Positions 45,388 to 55,306 of a stretch of DNA of 64,000 nt are shown one piece after another. A program made the position numbers and the translations under genes. Under the pieces are notes generated by a model, which worked only from the letters and a program-made list of their open reading frames with translations, was not told the origin of the DNA and searched no databases. The DNA comes from CS4-C045 sp963844115 (GTDB lineage Bacteria > Planctomycetota > Planctomycetia > Pirellulales > UBA7805). How positions within the stretch are numbered: position 1 is the stretch's first letter; every line of letters begins with the position of its first letter. The stretch spans positions 1 to 64,000 of the forward strand of contig CAWJNN010000038.1 of assembly GCA_963844115.1 (NCBI GenBank). The letters run 5' to 3'.

Positions 45388-45903
45388 ATGCGTTTCGGCA
45401 TCTTCGCAGATTCGCATGACCACCTGGATAACATTCGTCGTGTCGTCGAGATTTTCAATGACGCGGCGTGTGATTACGTGTTGTTTGCGGGTGATTTGGT
45501 GTCGACATTTGCCGTTCCACCGTTGCGGAAACTGCGATGTCCCCTGGTGGGCTGTTTCGGGGACAACGAAGGAAACAAGCCCGGCCTGCTGGCAGGGATG
45601 AGCATCGTGGGGCAAATCGGCGAACCACCACTCGGTTTTCGCGCGCCCGATGGAACGCGGTTCGTAATCGCTCATATGCAGCGTCAGCTAAGAAATGTGG
45701 GCGGTGAATTTGACGTTGCGATTTTCGGGCACACGCACAAGCCACGAATTCAACGCGACGAGCGCGGCCGGCTGTGGATCAATCCGGGGGAAACTAGCGG
45801 CTGGACGTTTGATCGTCCCAGCGTCGTTTTGTTGAAAACACCCTCGATGGAGGTCGAGGTGGTGGACGTCCAACGGGGGCAGATTAGCTGCGACGTTCGG
45901 TAG
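45388..45903 (+). CDS. YfcE/MJ0936-type metallophosphoesterase
   Basis: A 171-residue dinuclear metallophosphoesterase. The start is ATG 45388 (MRFGIFADSHDHLDN), following GGGGAGGACC. Metal-binding motifs: FADSHDH, LFAGDLVS, GCFGDNEGN, FVIAHM and IFGHTHKPRI. Typical for small cytoplasmic phosphodiesterases of the YfcE class. It lies downstream of the carboxylesterase and is probably co-transcribed with it. Natural substrate unknown. Confidence 0.9.
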   Translation: MRFGIFADSHDHLDNIRRVVEIFNDAACDYVLFAGDLVSTFAVPPLRKLRCPLVGCFGDNEGNKPGLLAGMSIVGQIGEPPLGFRAPDGTRFVIAHMQRQLRNVGGEFDVAIFGHTHKPRIQRDERGRLWINPGETSGWTFDRPSVVLLKTPSMEVEVVDVQRGQISCDVR

Positions 45904-45924
45904 CAGTGTAGACTTCAGCAGCGC

Positions 45925-45965
45925 AGACTTCCGAAGTTTGTTAACAAACTTCGGAAGTCTATTTT
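45925..45965 (+). terminator. Perfect 36-bp palindrome followed by T-run
   Basis: 45925-45960 is a loopless perfect palindrome (AGACTTCCGAAGTTTG on the left, GTTAAC at its centre), followed by ATTTTT. It lies 22 bases after the phosphodiesterase stop and fits an intrinsic terminator for the plus-strand genes. Confidence 0.65.
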
Positions 45966-45975
45966 TACACTAAAT

Positions 45976-46002
45976 CGCCGCCTAAAGGCGGAACTACTAG
46001 CG
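45976..46002 (+). repeat. GCCGCCTAAAGGCGG-type element before the Ap4A phosphorylase stop
   Basis: CGCCGCCTAAAGGCGG followed by AACTACTAGCG, ending two bases before the stop codon of the minus-strand gene at 46004. Confidence 0.8.
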
Positions 46003-46003
46003 C

Positions 46004-46897
46004 TTACGCGACTTCACGCAGTGCGTTGGATGGCCCGACATTCTTCAACGTATCGAGTTGCTGTTGATCTTGCGCCAGAAAAAGTCCGGCGAAGCCGAGC
46101 GCATTAATCGATATGCCCTCGTACTTTTCGGCAGACCGCGGTATCAGCATCATCCATTGCCTGGTAAGCAGCAAGTTGTAGGGGTGCGAGCAATGACAGG
46201 GCGCTATCGGCTCAGCAGAAAATCCGAATTCGTCCAGCAGTGCAGTATAGATCTCCAACGTCGCGGCGACGGCCGATTCCGCGGTGGGATCGAAATCGGC
46301 AGGAAGTCTGGCCAAGGCATGACGAAAATCCAGCCCCGGAACCCTTGTGACCTGATCACCGGCGGGGAGTTTTTCGATGAGCGGGCTGATCGGCGTCGAC
46401 ACCACGCCGTTCGTATGCGGAAGCGGTATCATCTGCAAATGCTTGTGTCGCTGGCTCGATCCAGCGAGTAATCCTGAATTGTAAAACGCGAGTGCCGGGA
46501 ATTCGGCCAGGCACCGCCAGACTGCGTTAAAGTCGTGTTGATTAAGCAGCTGTTGCTGATCTTGGAATTGTCGCGTCACCATCAGGATGTGATGTGGAAC
46601 GACGTTAAATTTGTTTAAAAGGCAAATGTGTGTTCTGCTGATATTCGCCACAAACATCGCTTCGTCGTAAGGGAGAAACGGGTTCGAACGCGACTCGGAC
46701 GGCGCATCGCCGTGTGGGGTCTGCACTGGTTGCGGTTTCGAGGCAAGATGCTCAACAACGCGAAGCTGAAAATCAACACCGGCGTCGCTAATCGATTCGG
46801 CGTGTGTGGGAATCGGCTTCAAGGCCCCACTTTCGATCGCCGCCGCCGCCGTCGCTTCGATAGTTTCTGACAAGCATCCAGGTTGAAATAATCCCAT
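46004..46897 (-). CDS. ATP adenylyltransferase / Ap4A phosphorylase-like HIT-superfamily protein
   Basis: A 297-residue protein of the Ap4A phosphorylase family, which splits diadenosine tetraphosphate with phosphate to ATP and ADP. The extended HIT motif is SSQRHKHLQMIPLP (HxHxQ). Other blocks: FNVVPHHILMVTRQF, LAFYNSGLLAGSS, and the C-terminal domain PYNLLLTRQWMMLIPRS and GFAGLFLAQ. The start is ATG 46897. Monocistronic. Confidence 0.9.
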   Translation of the reverse strand: MGLFQPGCLSETIEATAAAAIESGALKPIPTHAESISDAGVDFQLRVVEHLASKPQPVQTPHGDAPSESRSNPFLPYDEAMFVANISRTHICLLNKFNVVPHHILMVTRQFQDQQQLLNQHDFNAVWRCLAEFPALAFYNSGLLAGSSQRHKHLQMIPLPHTNGVVSTPISPLIEKLPAGDQVTRVPGLDFRHALARLPADFDPTAESAVAATLEIYTALLDEFGFSAEPIAPCHCSHPYNLLLTRQWMMLIPRSAEKYEGISINALGFAGLFLAQDQQQLDTLKNVGPSNALREVA

Positions 46898-47132
46898 GGC
46901 GGCCGACCGGCGTTGTATTCTGAATCACGCGTGCAATCGCTAAAGTTTACAACCTTGACCGACGAACTCCATAGCAGGTTCTTGGCAGGATCCGGGTTGT
47001 AGTGCGGTTTTTCCAGCCATCACGCTGAAGTGGCCGATTGCAGGGGGGGTAAGCTAATCTATGGCGACGGGGGAATTCGATAAACACGTAGATGGGCAGT
47101 TTTGGGGCACTTCAGGATAGGAGTGGAAAGCT

Positions 47133-47641
47133 ATGTTCTTCTTTCGACCAATGATCGCGTTAGCGTTCGTGATTGTCTGCGCTGTGCCGTCCCTCGGTGC
47201 TGGGCAGCACGCCGAACCACAGATTGCCGCTGCGCAAACGTTCACCTATCACGGTATTGGGTTCAAAGACAAGCCGTCTCGTTCTCGTGAAACTTTTACG
47301 AATCAATTCCCTGAGTCCGCGGGGGACGCAACCCAAATCGACGACCAGGGCCAAAAGGACTACGAAGCGACGCTGGAAAACAACAAGAAAATCAAGGCAA
47401 AATATCTAGACGGCATTCTGTACGAATTGGAGGTGATCAGCCCTCGTTTGCAAACTTCGTACAAGAAGTTAACGGAAAAGTTTGGGCCCCGGATCGCGCT
47501 CAAGAACAAGGTCGAGGTTTCTCCTGGACCTTGGGCACTATGCGAATAACGCTGAGGATCGATCGAACCAAGGAAGTCGTGGTCTACCACGATACGGAAT
47601 ATCGTCAAACCGTCGCCAAGATGACAAAGACGAGCCAACCG
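47133..47641 (+). CDS. Small secreted protein of unknown function (frameshifted)
   Basis: It begins at ATG 47133 with a clear signal peptide, MFFFRPMIALAFVIVCAVPSLGAG. The mature part is hydrophilic (QKDYEATLENNKKIKAKYLD) and the frame ends at 47549. From about 47520 another frame gives SWTLGTMRITLRIDRTKEVV, then VYHDTEYRQTVAKM, up to TGA 47641. This beta-strand pattern with YxDxxY is what one expects at the end of small periplasmic planctomycete proteins, so I read the two as one protein of about 169 residues missing one base. No domain name can be given. Confidence 0.55.
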
Positions 47642-48075
47642 TGATCGAATCGGTGGTTGCTCGTTCGCATGTCTCGTACGCGTGCCATTTTCTTCGACAA
47701 TACGTATCGATCGTCACGTATCGATCGTCGTTATTGAAAGTCACCCGGTGGCGGGTGCCCACACGGTAAGAAACGGCCTAACCTCCATGCCTGCGACAAT
47801 CTGGGTAGACTGTCGTGCAACTTCGTGCTTGAGCTCTTGCGTGTTGATCCGAGAGTCTGCACTACGAATGTCGAATCGATGCCGCCCGGAACGCCGCACG
47901 GTGATGACCGCTGCGGAACCTAGAATAAAAACTCAGCACCTTGACCGTCAGTACCTTGACAACGTGAGACGGCTAGGCAGAATAGCTGCACTGCGGTCTG
48001 CCGCATTGCGCGGCGGAACGCGCCCTGAAATGGAGTTCTGGACGGAATCTGCAAGTCATACAGGAGGACGGTCGG
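47642..48075. other. Intergenic region, no supported gene
   Basis: About 430 bp with only a short direct repeat (CGTATCGATCGTC, twice near 47702-47730). Open frames exist but show no recognisable protein features. Confidence 0.5.
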
Positions 48076-48869
48076 ATGGATTCGCGGTTGCGTGGTGTGT
48101 CGGCTGATCACCCGTTCGCAGCTGTACTCCAGGTTCCCATCGCCGACTCCCCCGTCGGCTCGGAAAAGCAAGTTCGGGATTATGCCTGGCTACCTCAGCG
48201 TGTGTGCAGCAGCCTCCTGAGCCTTCTCGAAGCACACCGCTATGCGAACGACCTGGGAAGCGATGACTGGGAATTCGCCATCGAAATTACGGTGCTTCGC
48301 GCAGAAGGCCTGACGGACACGGATGTGCGATGGATGGTGCAGGCTGGCCTCGTCGACTTTGCTTACGACGTCAGTTTGCCCGGAGAAACGGTGCGGCAGT
48401 TTCGACGCGCTCAGAATCTGGTGTACTCCGAAACGCTTTGCATGATTTTAAGTAGATCCGGCATTAAGGACATGGAAGCGTGGTTTCGCTCGCGACCGCT
48501 ACCGGGACCGTGCACCGTCCCGGAGGTCATCGAGCCTGGCGCGACCGCCGATCCGCCGACTATCCAGCGAATTCCCCATTGGGATCGTGATCGTCAGGAA
48601 CTGCGCGTTGGCAGGGTGGTTGTTAAGCGATTCAAGGCTCCGGCCGCAAATCAGGAGACCATCCTCGCGGCGTTTGACGAGGAGGGCTGGCCGCCCAGGA
48701 TTGACGATCCGCTGTCTCCCTGTCCTGATCTCGCGCAAAACGGCGATTGCATGACACGATCAACTCTCTAAATCGGAATCAAAAGTCCCAACTTCTTCGT
48801 TTTTTCGGCGACGGAAGCGGAACCGGAATTCGTTGGGAGTTCGTTGGCGAGAGCGAACCCGGCGATTAG
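48076..48869 (+). CDS. Conserved planctomycete hypothetical protein (frameshifted near its end)
   Basis: It starts at ATG 48076 and its frame ends at 48771, but the family's C-terminal region continues in another frame to TAG 48869. The visible conserved block is PHWDRDRQELRVGRVVVKRF, then KAPAANQETILAAFDEEGWP and PRIDDPLSPCPD, then, after the switch near 48737 (in a run of four A), RRLHDTINSLNRNQKSQLLR and FFGDGSGTGIRWEFV. I know this arrangement as a common planctomycete protein of unknown function, possibly DNA-binding by analogy with its basic C-terminus. About 264 residues after repair. It heads the exopolysaccharide locus, but a link is unproven. Confidence 0.7.
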
Positions 48870-49138
48870 CCCGATGGTATTTGGCCCGATGGATAGGCGC
48901 TGTCACCGGGGCACCTGACGCCTGGCAAGGCGTTTGGACCGGCATAGTCGACTTCTCAAGACTTTCGGGGTGCTCGTGCGGCATCACCGTCACCATCTTG
49001 CCTGTAGCTTGCCCTTGCGAGGGGTTATAGATTGCCCTGGTTGTTTGTCGGACCGCGGCAGGCGGTGACCAACGGCGAAAGTGACGCGGACCTTTCATTA
49101 CCGCTCGAACCATATTTCGTCTTTTTTTGACAAGAACG

Positions 49139-49990
49139 ATGGCAACTTACCACGAGCTGCAATCAGGCTGGGTAGGCGATATACCGGATCATCGCGATCT
49201 GACTCCTGACCATCCCCGCGTTACCAAAGCGCTTCGTCTGCCCGGCAAAGGGGACGGTAGGCTGTCCCTGCCCGCTGAGGTGGACCTGCGCGAGTATTGT
49301 CCGCCTGTTGTGGACCAGGCAGGATTTGCCACCAGCTCGGCTCATGCGTCCGTCTCGATGGTTCAGTATTTCGAGCGACGGGCTAACGGCAGGGCAATCA
49401 CACCTTCGCGTCTTTTTGTTCACCACAACGCCCTGCGGCTCGATGGTACGAGTGGCGGTTGCCGAGTTTCGTTGCGTACCGCGCTGAAAGCGATGACCCG
49501 TTTCGGGGTACCGCCGGAACGCTACTGGCCCTACGAAGCAGATCGTTTGATAGATACCCCGGACGGATTCGCCTACGGTTTTCACCGAGAACTGAGGCGT
49601 TGTCTTTACCTACGACTGGATGACATAAATCAAACGGGCGAAGATACACTCCGGCGCGTTCGTTCCTATTTGGCAGCGGGATTCGCCTGCGTTTGTGGTT
49701 TTCCACTGCCCGGCACGGTTTCCAATTCTCCCGATATCTCATTTCCCGTACCGCGAGATGACTGCGGCGATGGTCATGCGGTCCTGGTAGTCGGCTACAC
49801 CGACGACCGATGGATTCGATCCGATAAAGGGGCCTTGTTGCTGCAAAATTCGTGGGGCGAGCATCGGGGCGACTCGGGCTACGGGTGGCTGCCGTATGCC
49901 TACGTGCGAAAACGACTTGCGGTCGATTTCTGGACGCTCATGCGACGTAGCTGGTTGCGTACCGGCGAGTTCACGCGGCCGATGTTTTGA
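49139..49990 (+). CDS. Papain-family (C1) protein with catalytic Cys replaced by Ser
   Basis: A 283-residue C1A peptidase homologue; ATG 49139 is chosen over TTG 49127. It follows the bacterial C1 layout: VDLREYCPPVVDQ (oxyanion Gln), YFERRANGRAITPSRLFVHH, FGVPPERYWPYEADR, the His motif CGDGHAVLVVGYTDD and the Asn motif LLLQNSWGEH, then GYGWLPYAYV. In active relatives Cys occupies the place within GSCTAHA; here the segment reads ATSSAHA with AGC (Ser66, 49334-49336), one base from TGC. No signal peptide. It probably binds rather than cleaves peptides. Located just upstream of the chain-length determinant of the polysaccharide locus. Confidence 0.85.
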   Translation: MATYHELQSGWVGDIPDHRDLTPDHPRVTKALRLPGKGDGRLSLPAEVDLREYCPPVVDQAGFATSSAHASVSMVQYFERRANGRAITPSRLFVHHNALRLDGTSGGCRVSLRTALKAMTRFGVPPERYWPYEADRLIDTPDGFAYGFHRELRRCLYLRLDDINQTGEDTLRRVRSYLAAGFACVCGFPLPGTVSNSPDISFPVPRDDCGDGHAVLVVGYTDDRWIRSDKGALLLQNSWGEHRGDSGYGWLPYAYVRKRLAVDFWTLMRRSWLRTGEFTRPMF

Positions 49991-50246
49991 ACTATTCAAC
50001 CGATTATCAGCGTCGTCACCATCGCCCCACTATGCCGTCGCTTGCGTGGCTACCGCGCACGGTAGAAACTCGCGATGTAAGGGATCCGCGGTCATGCATC
50101 AGGAGGCTTCGCATGGAAAGTATTGAAACCGAAAAGGACCACGCGCGTGAGTTCCCGAAACTTGTGAGACGTTTGTGTTCGAGCCTGGATGTCAGAGGTC
50201 AAATGTCTGAGGTCAAGTCACATCCGCTGCAAAAAAGGAGTTCCCT

Positions 50247-51731
50247 ATGAAGGCCGCAAAGCATTCGACCAACGCTGGTGTCAACGCGAATGAAGTGTTG
50301 AACATCCTTGCCGAGTACCGGTGGCGGTGGATAATCCCGGCGGTTCTGGTTTCCCTTGGCGTCGCGCTGTTCGCGCTTTTGAAGGACGATACGTGGGAAG
50401 TCTCGCAATCGATTATCGTCCGCAATCATGCCGTCTCCGACGACTTCGAGCCGGGTAAGTTCCGCAGCGCCGACCCAATGCGTCGAGCCGTGGATACGAT
50501 CGTCGAAGTTTGCCTGAGCGGCCACGTACTGGGGGCAGCCCTGACCGCGGTCGGGCCGCCGCCGGACGAAAATGTTGATGCCGACACCTGGCCAGATGAT
50601 GAGGCAATCCAGTCCCTCCGCGAAACGCTTTCGATTGAAGCGCCGAATGGTGCCGAGTTCGGTACCACGGAAGTGTTCTTCATCAAAGTGACCGACAGCA
50701 GTCGTGCGCGGGCGATCGCGCTGCTAGAAGCTGTTTTTCAGAATCTGAACGAGCGTACGCAGGAACTGCATGACGAGCGCGCCCGTGAAATGCTGTCAGA
50801 AGTCGAAAAGATGGTCGCTCTTGCCGATGCGGATCTGCAGGAGACGACGAAGAAAATCAAGGAGATTGAGCTGTCAGTCGGTCAAGACGTTGCCTGCCTG
50901 CGGAAGTTGCATGCCTCTCCTGGCGGCAATGGCGAGCAGGAAGAATCCTTCGTTGCAGTAGATCAGCAGATCATGCAACTGGAATCTCAGAGCGCCGTCA
51001 ATCAGCTCCTGCTCGAACTCCTGGAAGCGGCGCGGGAGGATCCTCAGCTCTTGCGCTCGGCACCGCCCGATCTTTTAGCGACACAACCAGCACTTGGTGA
51101 ACTGCGAGAAGGACTGGTTGCCGCGGCACTTCGAACCGCCGCGTTACGAGGTACGTTCAACGACGAAGCTCCATTCCTGAAAGCGGCCATTCGTGAAGAG
51201 GCGAATGTTCGCGAGTGCATCTTGAACGAATTGAGCTGCACGATCCGCCTCATCAAAGCGGACATGAACCTGAAGTCCAGTCGGCAGCAGGTGTTGGAAG
51301 GGAAACGGGACAAGATTCTTGCTCGAATACAGAAACTGGCGGCGATTCGTGCCGAGTACACTAACCTCGTGAACATGGTGGCCCATCGGCAAACCGCCCT
51401 TGAATTGGCCGAGGGGCGGCTGAGCGAAGTCCGTGTCCAGCAGGCCGTGGCCCGTACGAGCAACAGCATCAGCCGCCTCGATTCGCCCGAGTCGGGATAT
51501 CGGCCGATCGGTCCGAGTCGCGTGATGATCGCTCTTATCGGGATCGCGGGTGGGCTGTTCGCCGGTTTCGGATGTGTTGCCTTGACCGTGGTGGGGCAAC
51601 CTTCAGCAAGTGACGTAAATGTCAACGGTTCAGCTCCCGCTCGCACGGGAATGTACGAACGCATACTTCCGGTTGGTGCGCTGAATTCGTCACTGATCGA
51701 AGAACGCGAACCTGTCGCCTGTCCTCAATAA
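50247..51731 (+). CDS. Wzz/GumC-like polysaccharide chain-length determinant
   Basis: A 494-residue inner-membrane protein; ATG 50247 follows AAAAAGGAGT. A first transmembrane segment (WIIPAVLVSLGVALFALL, residues about 28-46) and a second near the C-terminus (VMIALIGIAGGLFAGFGCV) flank a long periplasmic coiled-coil region (EMLSEVEKMVALADADLQET; KKIKEIELSV). This is the polysaccharide co-polymerase architecture. There is no C-terminal tyrosine kinase domain. It should set chain length together with the polymerase encoded next. Confidence 0.85.
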   Translation: MKAAKHSTNAGVNANEVLNILAEYRWRWIIPAVLVSLGVALFALLKDDTWEVSQSIIVRNHAVSDDFEPGKFRSADPMRRAVDTIVEVCLSGHVLGAALTAVGPPPDENVDADTWPDDEAIQSLRETLSIEAPNGAEFGTTEVFFIKVTDSSRARAIALLEAVFQNLNERTQELHDERAREMLSEVEKMVALADADLQETTKKIKEIELSVGQDVACLRKLHASPGGNGEQEESFVAVDQQIMQLESQSAVNQLLLELLEAAREDPQLLRSAPPDLLATQPALGELREGLVAAALRTAALRGTFNDEAPFLKAAIREEANVRECILNELSCTIRLIKADMNLKSSRQQVLEGKRDKILARIQKLAAIRAEYTNLVNMVAHRQTALELAEGRLSEVRVQQAVARTSNSISRLDSPESGYRPIGPSRVMIALIGIAGGLFAGFGCVALTVVGQPSASDVNVNGSAPARTGMYERILPVGALNSSLIEEREPVACPQ

Positions 51732-51770
51732 AGGCGAACCGGCAATATTTTTGAACCCGTGGATCTAACC

Positions 51771-53175
51771 ATGCTGGCCGTCCAAATGATTGTGCTCGTG
51801 GTCGGCTTGGTGTGGGGCGCAGTGTTCCTTCTGCGCAGGCTCGGTGATGATCGGTTGTCTGGCCTGGCTGTTGAGCGTCGTTTGCTTGGGACGTTCGTTC
51901 ATGTCCTTCGATCTCGGAGGCGTCACGTTCAGCATTGACCGCGTCGTACTGGTCGTGTTGGTTGCGGTTTACTTTGTACGCCGCAGCCTGGGCGACTTGG
52001 ATCGGAAACCGCTCTGTTCGGCCGACTATCTGCTTTTTGGCTTGATTGCCTGGCTGACCTTCAGCACCTTCACGCACGGCTTTAATCGCGAGTTCTTCGA
52101 TACAACGTCGTCGCCCGTCTGGAACTTGATGGCCGGTTACTGGATGCCGCTAACCGCTTATTGGATCGTTCGACAGTCGAAGTTGAACGAACAGTCCCTT
52201 TCACAACTGTACCGCTTTTTACTGGTGCTCGGTCTTTACCTTGTATTGACCGGCATTTTCGAGATCGGCAAGCAATGGTGGCTGGTGTTTCCCCGCTACA
52301 TTGCGGACCCGGATGTAGGAATCCACTTTGGTCGAGCGCGCGGTCCCTTTGGAAACTCGATTCGCTACGGCGTCTACGTGGCGATCTGTTTCCTGGCAGC
52401 GTGGATGTGTTGGCTGCGTTTGTCGCGTCGACAACAGATGCTGTCGTTGCCACTGGCCCCGCTTTTCCTGGCGGCGATCTTCTTTTCCTACACGCGCAGT
52501 ATCTGGTTGGGGGTGGCTGCGGGCATGTTGGCCGTCGCCGTCATGACGCTACAAGGACGTACGCGGACGGCGCTGCTCGCTTCCGTTGCTGTCGCTGGAT
52601 TACTTGCGTCCTGCCTCCTCTGGCAAAAGCTGGTATTCCTGGAGCGCGAAGAGTCAGGAGCCTACGCGGCGGTTTCCGTGACAAATCGAGCCAGTCATGC
52701 ATACGTCTCATGGAAGATGTTTCAGGATCGTCCACTGCTGGGATTCGGATTTGGACAGTATCCCAACGAAAAGCTCACCTATCTGTACGACAGAAACACG
52801 GAACTGAAACTCCAGAGATTGCGCACCCGCCTGAGCCACAATACCGTCCTGACACTGATGGTAGAAGTCGGTGCGATGGGGCTGGGACTCTTCATGGCAG
52901 TGATGGCAGCCTGGGTCTGCCGGGCGGTGAGCATCTGGCGTAACCCCAACGCGCCGCTCTGGGCCCGCCGACACGCAATCCTGTTTATGGCGGCACTCTG
53001 CGTCTACTTTTTCCAGTTACTTTTTCACGAAGTGACCTTTCGGCCCGATATCAACGCGCTGATCTTTATGTTGGCGGGAACCGTGGTTGGTTTGTCAGAA
53101 CGACAGGCGGTACACGAACAGAGTTGGCTGGAAGTCCAGTCCGTTTACGCGACACTTCAACCGGCTTACTCCTAG
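51771..53175 (+). CDS. O-antigen ligase/polymerase family protein (frameshifted near N-terminus)
   Basis: A polytopic membrane protein of about 467 residues with 10-12 hydrophobic segments. The first segment, MLAVQMIVLVVGLVWGAVFLLR, broken here as MLAVQMIVLVVG and LVWGAVFLLR, is read from ATG 51771. From about 51838 the frame changes by one inserted base to GSVMIGCLAWLLSVVCLGRS. The Wzy_C-type features are in RARGPFGNSIRYGVYVAICF, FFSYTRSIWLGVAAG and LLGFGFGQYPN...LSHNTVLTLMVEVG. It should polymerise repeat units or ligate the polymer. It follows the chain-length gene closely. Confidence 0.85.
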
Positions 53176-53179
53176 GCAA

Positions 53180-54277
53180 ATGCAAGTTCGACGACTCGAT
53201 CTCGCTTCCGGATTTGGCGACTTGATGCCCGCCTGGGATACGTTGCTGGACCAGTCCCTGTATCGCAACGTGTTTCTGACGCGCACCTGGCTGGAGCCAT
53301 GGTGGAACCATCTGGGTGCGGGACAAGCTGCTTGCGTCCTGGCGGTCCATGATGACGAAGGATGGCTGGCGGGTGCGGCTCCGTTAGCGCTGCGCGAACG
53401 CGGATACCTGGGATTGCGAGAATTGACCTTTATGAGCACCGGCGTGGCAGGGGCCGATCACCTGGATTTCATTAGCTCGCGTGGGCAAGAAACCGCCGTG
53501 ACGGACGCCATTTGTCGATACCTGCGCATTCATTCAGACCAGTGGGACGTCCTGCGGCTTACGGATTTGCCAAAGGATTCCATAACGCCAGTCGCACTGC
53601 AGCGGCATTTTGGCGACGACTATATCTGTGTGCAGACGGCTGGAGCGGTCTGCCCCTACCTGCCCCTATCCGGCCTGCCCCTTTTAGGATCGTGGCAGAC
53701 TTTCTTGGAGCGACAGAGCGGCAATTTCCGACAACAGATGCGTTCCAAGCGACGAAAATTCGAACGGCTACCGAACGCCCGGATCGTCGCTTGCGACAAA
53801 CCGGCGGAAGTGGCACGTGCAATGCAATGCTTGTTTCGATTCAATCCAGAACGGTGTAATGCGCACGGTGACTCCTCAGCGTTCGCCGATCAGGCATTCC
53901 AGGACTTCCACCTGGACGTTGCGGGGCAGTTCCTGTCGAAGGGCTGGCTAGATCTGTTCTGCCTGGAAGTCGAGAATCAGATCGTGGCCGTTATTTACGG
54001 CTTCGCATACCGTAACAGAATCTACTTCTACAACTCGGGCTTTGATCCTGGTTGGTCAAAATACAGCGTCGGGCGCGTGCTTCTGGCCCTTCACGTTCAA
54101 AGTGCCTTTGAGCGTGGCTTCGATGAATACGACTTCTTGCGCGGCTGCCACAGCTACAAAGACGCCTGGACTTCACTGCAGCGAAGTAATCTTGACGTGA
54201 TGATTCTGCGGCGCAGCCCAAAACGCTCGCCAGATATCGCTTCGACCGAAGCCTGCATCGGGTGCGTCGTTCGGTGA
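53180..54277 (+). CDS. CelD/BcsL-like GNAT acetyltransferase
   Basis: A 365-residue GNAT-superfamily protein starting at ATG 53180 (MQVRRLDLASGFGDLM); the frame is open upstream into the polymerase gene. Blocks: NVFLTRTWLEPWWNHLG, ADHLDFISSRG, the basic RQQMRSKRRKFERLPNA, and the C-terminal acyltransferase core LDLFCLEVENQIVAVIYGFA, YNSGFDPGWSKYSVGRVLL and YDFLRGCHSYKDAW. Such proteins are frequent in exopolysaccharide and cellulose loci and probably acylate the sugar precursor. It starts five bases after the polymerase stop, indicating one operon. Confidence 0.85.
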   Translation: MQVRRLDLASGFGDLMPAWDTLLDQSLYRNVFLTRTWLEPWWNHLGAGQAACVLAVHDDEGWLAGAAPLALRERGYLGLRELTFMSTGVAGADHLDFISSRGQETAVTDAICRYLRIHSDQWDVLRLTDLPKDSITPVALQRHFGDDYICVQTAGAVCPYLPLSGLPLLGSWQTFLERQSGNFRQQMRSKRRKFERLPNARIVACDKPAEVARAMQCLFRFNPERCNAHGDSSAFADQAFQDFHLDVAGQFLSKGWLDLFCLEVENQIVAVIYGFAYRNRIYFYNSGFDPGWSKYSVGRVLLALHVQSAFERGFDEYDFLRGCHSYKDAWTSLQRSNLDVMILRRSPKRSPDIASTEACIGCVVR

Positions 54278-54502
54278 GACGCCATCTTCCGCACATCGTC
54301 CGGCAGCACCTGAAGACCGTGCCGCCATCTGCTTAGTGCGGAATATCAAACCGCACCACTACGCCGTCACTCGCCCATCGGTATTGCGCCGTGCTGCGCC
54401 GGTCAGAATGCGTTTCACTAATGGCTTTCCCGACGTAACACATGCGGGTTGGAGGACATGCGATGACACGGATCGACACTGCGAATTTACAACGGCCACA
54501 GT

Positions 54503-55306
54503 TTGGTGAGACAACGGAACTTCTTGAGGCATCAGACGAACAAACCGCCCCAGTTAGTCTGCTTCGCGGCGCCAATCGATGCGGAGACGCTTGTCGGCGA
54601 GTCACCAGAACCGGACTCGGCGTACTTCCTTGACTGCAATTCTCTGGTCAAAGCGGCAAACGGCCGGCGACCGAAGCACCGAACTGTCGCGACACCCGGC
54701 GGCAATCGTTCTCGATGCTACCGGTCCATCAAACGCCTGATTGACATCGTCGGGGCAATTGGATTGCTGGTGATTGTCTCGCCTCTGATGATTGCAACTT
54801 GTGCGGTTCTTGCGATTACGACGAGGGGTCGGCCGTTTTTTTGTCAGACGCGATATGGCCTGTTTGGCAAACCATTCACGCTTTACAAATTCCGCACGAT
54901 GGTCGGCAACGCCGAGGATTTGAAACACTTGATCAAACGGGATGGTCCGGTGTTCAAGAAATCTGGTTGCAGCGATCCTCGGGTCACGCGAATTGGTGCT
55001 TTTCTGCGCAAGACAAGCATTGACGAACTTCCCCAATTCTTCAACGTTTTACTCGGACAGATGTCGCTCGTCGGGCCGCGCCCGCTTTCCTGCAAAGTCG
55101 ACAGATTCGAAGGCTGGCAGCTTGAACGATTCTCCGTCCGGCCCGGACTTACCTGCCTGTGGCAAGTGAGGGGGCGGAGCGAGATCGGCTTTGACGAGTG
55201 GATGCGAATGGACTTGTGGTATGTGGACAACCAAAGCCTGCTAACGGATGCAGTGCTGCTAATGCGTACCCCGGCGATCGTGTTGAGTTGTCGAGGTGCC
55301 GGTTAG
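54503..55306 (+). CDS. Undecaprenyl-phosphate sugar phosphotransferase (initiating transferase)
   Basis: A membrane-anchored bacterial sugar transferase (PF02397 type) that puts the first sugar phosphate on undecaprenyl phosphate. The catalytic domain: RSIKRLIDIVGAIGLLVIVS with one membrane helix, GKPFTLYKFRTM, LRKTSIDELPQFFNVLLGQM, SLVGPRPL and RPGLTCLWQVRGRS. The N-terminus is uncertain. An ATG at 54462 begins a different frame (MTRIDTANLQRPQFGETTEL) that could join this one if a base is missing near 54550-54590; alternatively GTG 54503 is the start. It lacks the long N-terminal CoA-binding domain of WcaJ. Confidence 0.85.
   Translation: MVRQRNFLRHQTNKPPQLVCFAAPIDAETLVGESPEPDSAYFLDCNSLVKAANGRRPKHRTVATPGGNRSRCYRSIKRLIDIVGAIGLLVIVSPLMIATCAVLAITTRGRPFFCQTRYGLFGKPFTLYKFRTMVGNAEDLKHLIKRDGPVFKKSGCSDPRVTRIGAFLRKTSIDELPQFFNVLLGQMSLVGPRPLSCKVDRFEGWQLERFSVRPGLTCLWQVRGRSEIGFDEWMRMDLWYVDNQSLLTDAVLLMRTPAIVLSCRGAG

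Noticed and set aside
47682..48107. Possible 141-residue gene
   Set aside because: It has no domain, signal or clear ribosome-binding site, and overlaps the start of the conserved 48076 gene in another frame.
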